Part shown: positions 5,284 to 7,048 of the stretch, piece after piece
Position numbering within the stretch: the first letter of the stretch is position 1
Layout: each line of letters opens with the position of its first letter
Assembly (NCBI GenBank): GCA_013289195.1
Contig: JABDAI010000058.1
Location: 1 to 7,048, forward strand
From: Verrucomicrobiota bacterium
Lineage (GTDB): Bacteria; Verrucomicrobiota; Verrucomicrobiae; Opitutales; CG1-02-43-26
Length of the DNA: 7,048 bases
Direction: 5' to 3'
Notes under the pieces: generated by a model
The model's input: the letters and a program-made list of their open reading frames with translations, nothing else
What the model was told of the DNA's origin: nothing
Databases searched by the model: none
Made by a program: the position numbers and the translations under genes

Positions 5284-6217
5284 TAAAGAGGGGTTGGAAG
5301 ATATTATAGAGATTTGGAATAAAAATGGTAAAGCTAATGCTCAAACTTGGTTGAGCACTGATAAAGGATTTGTTCATGGAGGGCCAGAGTCACCTATTGG
5401 TCATTGGGGTGATGGTAGGCAATATTTAGCAATAGACGCGAACAACGATGGATTAGTAGATATTATTGAAATTTGGAATGGGAATGGTAAAGCTGTAGCA
5501 CAAACTTGGTTGAGCACAGGCAAAGGTTTTGTTTATGGAGGGCAAGCGTCATATATTGGCAGTTGGGGTAATCGGCCGTATTTAGCACTAGATGCTAACA
5601 AAGATGGATTGGTAGATATTATTGAGCTTTGGGACAATAGTGGTAAAGCTTATGCCGTCACTTGGTTGAGCACTAGTAAAGGTTTTATTGATGGAGGACT
5701 GCAATCATTACGTATTGGTAATTGGGGTGATGGTAGTCAATATTTTGTGTTTAATGCCGATGGTAAAAGTATTCAAACAATTCTTTATGATAAAATAGAA
5801 GAATTAGAAAATAATAAGAAAGGTTTGCACATTGCTAAGGCAGGCCAAGCAGATAGAATTATTATAGAAAAAAATGCTCGTATTGATCCTAACAGTGTGA
5901 TAGCAACGGAACTAGAACAATGCAAGAATATCGTTCACAATTTTAATCCACTTGAGGGAGATACTATAGATTTAAGTCAATATGGTAAATTCACAGTCGA
6001 CCAGGTTTCATTCACAACATTTCAAAATATAAAAACACCTACAGATCAAATTTCAGTATCAGGAGTTAAGATTAATGGAGAAGAAGAGTATGTTGCTTGT
6101 GTTTACGGTTTTGATGCAGATAAGTTTTTTGCCCCTAATTTTGATCCTCCACATACGCTAAACCCGCATGATGTTGTTACACTTTTACAAGCACAGAATT
6201 TTCATGGAGAATTATAA
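5270..6217 (+). CDS. FG-GAP/VCBS-like repeat protein with shared C-terminal module, paralogue B
   Basis: The 315-aa product has the same plan as paralogue A: three repeats (about 5-54, 56-106, 108-160), a linker with the extra YDKIEEL segment (173-179), and the C-terminal module (183-315). The repeats differ from A and C in the middle: GFVHGGPESPIGHWGDG and GFVYGGQASYIGSWG replace GFIRGxKSDxGxWADS. The DANxDGLVDIIEIW calcium-type loops are intact in repeats 2 and 3; the first repeat is again cut at its N-terminus (MENINKEGLEDIIEIW). There is no signal peptide. Near the C-terminus the loop is shortened: APNFDPPHTLNPHD replaces the APDYVDPxTGAPN form. It starts 20 bp after paralogue A with no clear Shine-Dalgarno site. 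Probably an operon member whose exposed repeat faces have diverged while the tag is conserved. Function unknown. Confidence 0.75.
   Translation: MENINKEGLEDIIEIWNKNGKANAQTWLSTDKGFVHGGPESPIGHWGDGRQYLAIDANNDGLVDIIEIWNGNGKAVAQTWLSTGKGFVYGGQASYIGSWGNRPYLALDANKDGLVDIIELWDNSGKAYAVTWLSTSKGFIDGGLQSLRIGNWGDGSQYFVFNADGKSIQTILYDKIEELENNKKGLHIAKAGQADRIIIEKNARIDPNSVIATELEQCKNIVHNFNPLEGDTIDLSQYGKFTVDQVSFTTFQNIKTPTDQISVSGVKINGEEEYVACVYGFDADKFFAPNFDPPHTLNPHDVVTLLQAQNFHGEL
5816..6217 (+). repeat. Shared C-terminal module, copy 3 (paralogue B)
   Basis: Residues 183-315. It has IDLSQYGKF, FQNIKTPTDQISVSGVKING and a shortened loop before TLNPHD. Cys 218 and 277 keep the 59-residue spacing. It ends in the same LLQAQNFHGEL as copies 1 and 2. 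Confidence 0.85.
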
Positions 6218-6251
6218 ACAATTAAGACAAAAAGAATATGGAAACCATTAA
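6204..6251 (+). other. 15-codon ORF bridging paralogues B and C
   Basis: The frame encodes MENYKQLRQKEYGNH and differs at one residue from the ORF at 5236-5283. It has the same placement across the stop and start of adjacent genes, so the same caution applies. Confidence 0.2.
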
Positions 6252-7048
6252 TAAAGATGGATTGGAAGATATTATCGAGATTTGGAACGGGAATGGTCAA
6301 GCTAAAGCACTAACTTGGTTGAGTACTGGCGAAGGTTTTATTCGGGGGCCAAAGTCAGACTTGGGACATTGGGCTGATAGTGGCCAATTTTTAGCGATGG
6401 ATGCTAATAAAGATGGGTTGGACGATATTATTGAGATTTGGAATAATAATGGTCAAGGTAAAGCACTAGCCTGGTTGAATACCGACGAAGGTTTTATTCG
6501 GGGGCCAAAGTCAGATTTGGGATATTGGGATGATAGTAGCCAATTTTTAGCGATAGATGCTAATAAAGATGGATTGGACGATATTATCGAGATTTGGAAC
6601 GGGAATGGTCAAGCTAAAGCACTAACTTGGTTGAGTAACGGTGAAGGTTTTATTCGGGGGCCAAAGTCAGATATAGGACATTGGGATAATGGTAAATATT
6701 TAGTGCTTAATGCCGATGGTAAAAGTATTCAAAAAATTCTTTATGATAAAATAGAAGAATTAGAAAATAATAAGAAAGGTCTCAACATTGGGGTAATTGG
6801 GACAAAAGATACCATTGTTATAGGAAAAAATGCACACATTGATTCCGAATTAAAAAAAGCAACAGAACTAGAGCAATGTAAGAATATCATTCTTAATTTT
6901 AATCCGCTTAAGGGAGATACTATAGATTTAAGTCAATATGGTAAATTCACAGTAGATCAAGTTTCATTTGAAACATTTCAAAATATAAAAACACCGACAG
7001 ATCAAATTTCAGTATCAGGAGTCAAAATTAATGGGGAAGAAGATTACG
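6238..7048 (+). CDS. FG-GAP/VCBS-like repeat protein, paralogue C (3' end outside window)
   Basis: The frame is open from ATG 6238 to the last base, 270 complete codons, and is cut by the window edge about 45 residues before the expected HGEL end. Three repeats (about 5-52, 54-105, 107-157) read DANKDGLDDIIEIWNGNG, then ALTWLSTGEGFIRGPKSDLG; repeats 1 and 3 are almost the same. The linker carries the YDKIEELENNKKG form seen in paralogue B. The module begins at residue 179 but its head is altered: NIGVIGTKDTIVIGKNAHID replaces HIAKAGQAD..., and FNPLEGD becomes FNPLKGD. The start matches the other paralogues (METINKDGLEDIIEIW, 20 bp after the previous stop) and lacks a signal peptide. It combines traits of A and B, suggesting recombination. 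Function unknown; probably the same class of secreted or surface protein. Confidence 0.75.
   Translation, partial: METINKDGLEDIIEIWNGNGQAKALTWLSTGEGFIRGPKSDLGHWADSGQFLAMDANKDGLDDIIEIWNNNGQGKALAWLNTDEGFIRGPKSDLGYWDDSSQFLAIDANKDGLDDIIEIWNGNGQAKALTWLSNGEGFIRGPKSDIGHWDNGKYLVLNADGKSIQKILYDKIEELENNKKGLNIGVIGTKDTIVIGKNAHIDSELKKATELEQCKNIILNFNPLKGDTIDLSQYGKFTVDQVSFETFQNIKTPTDQISVSGVKINGEEDY
6772..7048 (+). repeat. Shared C-terminal module, copy 4 (incomplete at window edge)
   Basis: The visible part covers residues 179-270 of paralogue C. The head is closest to copy 2 (DTIVI-KNAHID-E-KKATELEQ), while the later part is closest to copy 3 (SQYGKFTVDQVSF, TFQNIKTPTDQISVSGVKING). The first Cys (214) is present; the second lies beyond the edge. 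Confidence 0.8.

Larger units (their letters stand above)
4308..7048 (+). repeat. Tandem array of three paralogous genes
   Basis: Start-to-start distances are 962 and 968 bp. The junctions are nearly identical: the end of each gene (TTTTCATGGAGAATTA), its stop, an A-rich gap with ACAATTAAGACAAAAAG in two of three, then ATGGAAA and CATTAATAAAGA. The array continues past the window end. The junction before paralogue A differs slightly (TGA stop, longer A-run, 21 bp instead of 20). Confidence 0.85.

Overview
The window is AT-rich (roughly 60-65% A+T by eye) and reads as an accessory, repeat-laden locus of a bacterium. It holds RTX-type and FG-GAP/VCBS-like repeat proteins, a signal-peptide-bearing HExxH metalloprotease, decayed insertion-sequence ends and a decayed reverse-strand coding stretch. 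Low G+C, weak Shine-Dalgarno sites, IS decay and large secreted repeat proteins would fit a host-associated proteobacterium (for example an amoeba- or arthropod-associated alphaproteobacterium). No rRNA, tRNA or housekeeping gene is present to settle the taxonomy, so this is a guess.

Layout. Positions 1-105 carry the last 34 codons of an upstream gene whose C-terminus resembles the end of RTX/type I-secreted proteins. Positions 106-254 are an IS remnant with a terminal-repeat-like end. A secreted putative zinc metalloprotease (435-1193) follows, then a second, diverged copy of the same IS end in inverted orientation (1209-1320), so the protease gene sits between two inverted IS remnants. Positions 1321-1418 form a 98-bp MITE-like element with similar ends that contains a strong terminator-like hairpin. 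Positions 1419-1737 hold a frameshifted reverse-strand pseudogene with no recognised family.

From 1746 to the window end, four same-strand genes are packed with 20-21 bp gaps. The first (846 aa) has two RTX calcium-binding blocks separated by seven ~57-residue repeats, then an RTX-type terminal region, then an extra ~140-residue C-terminal module. The next three (313 aa, 315 aa, and one cut by the window edge after 270 codons) are tandem paralogues. Each has three FG-GAP/VCBS-like repeats with DxNxDGxxD loops, followed by the same C-terminal module. That module ends in the same residues (LLQAQNFHGEL) in all three complete copies.

Interpretation. The array looks like a polycistronic set of surface or secreted proteins sharing one C-terminal tag. 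The tag has an RTX-terminus-like core (FNPLEGDTIDLS), so a shared export or anchoring signal is the leading hypothesis. The copies are mosaic, which points to recombination or gene conversion within the array. No type I secretion ABC transporter or membrane-fusion protein gene is visible in the window.
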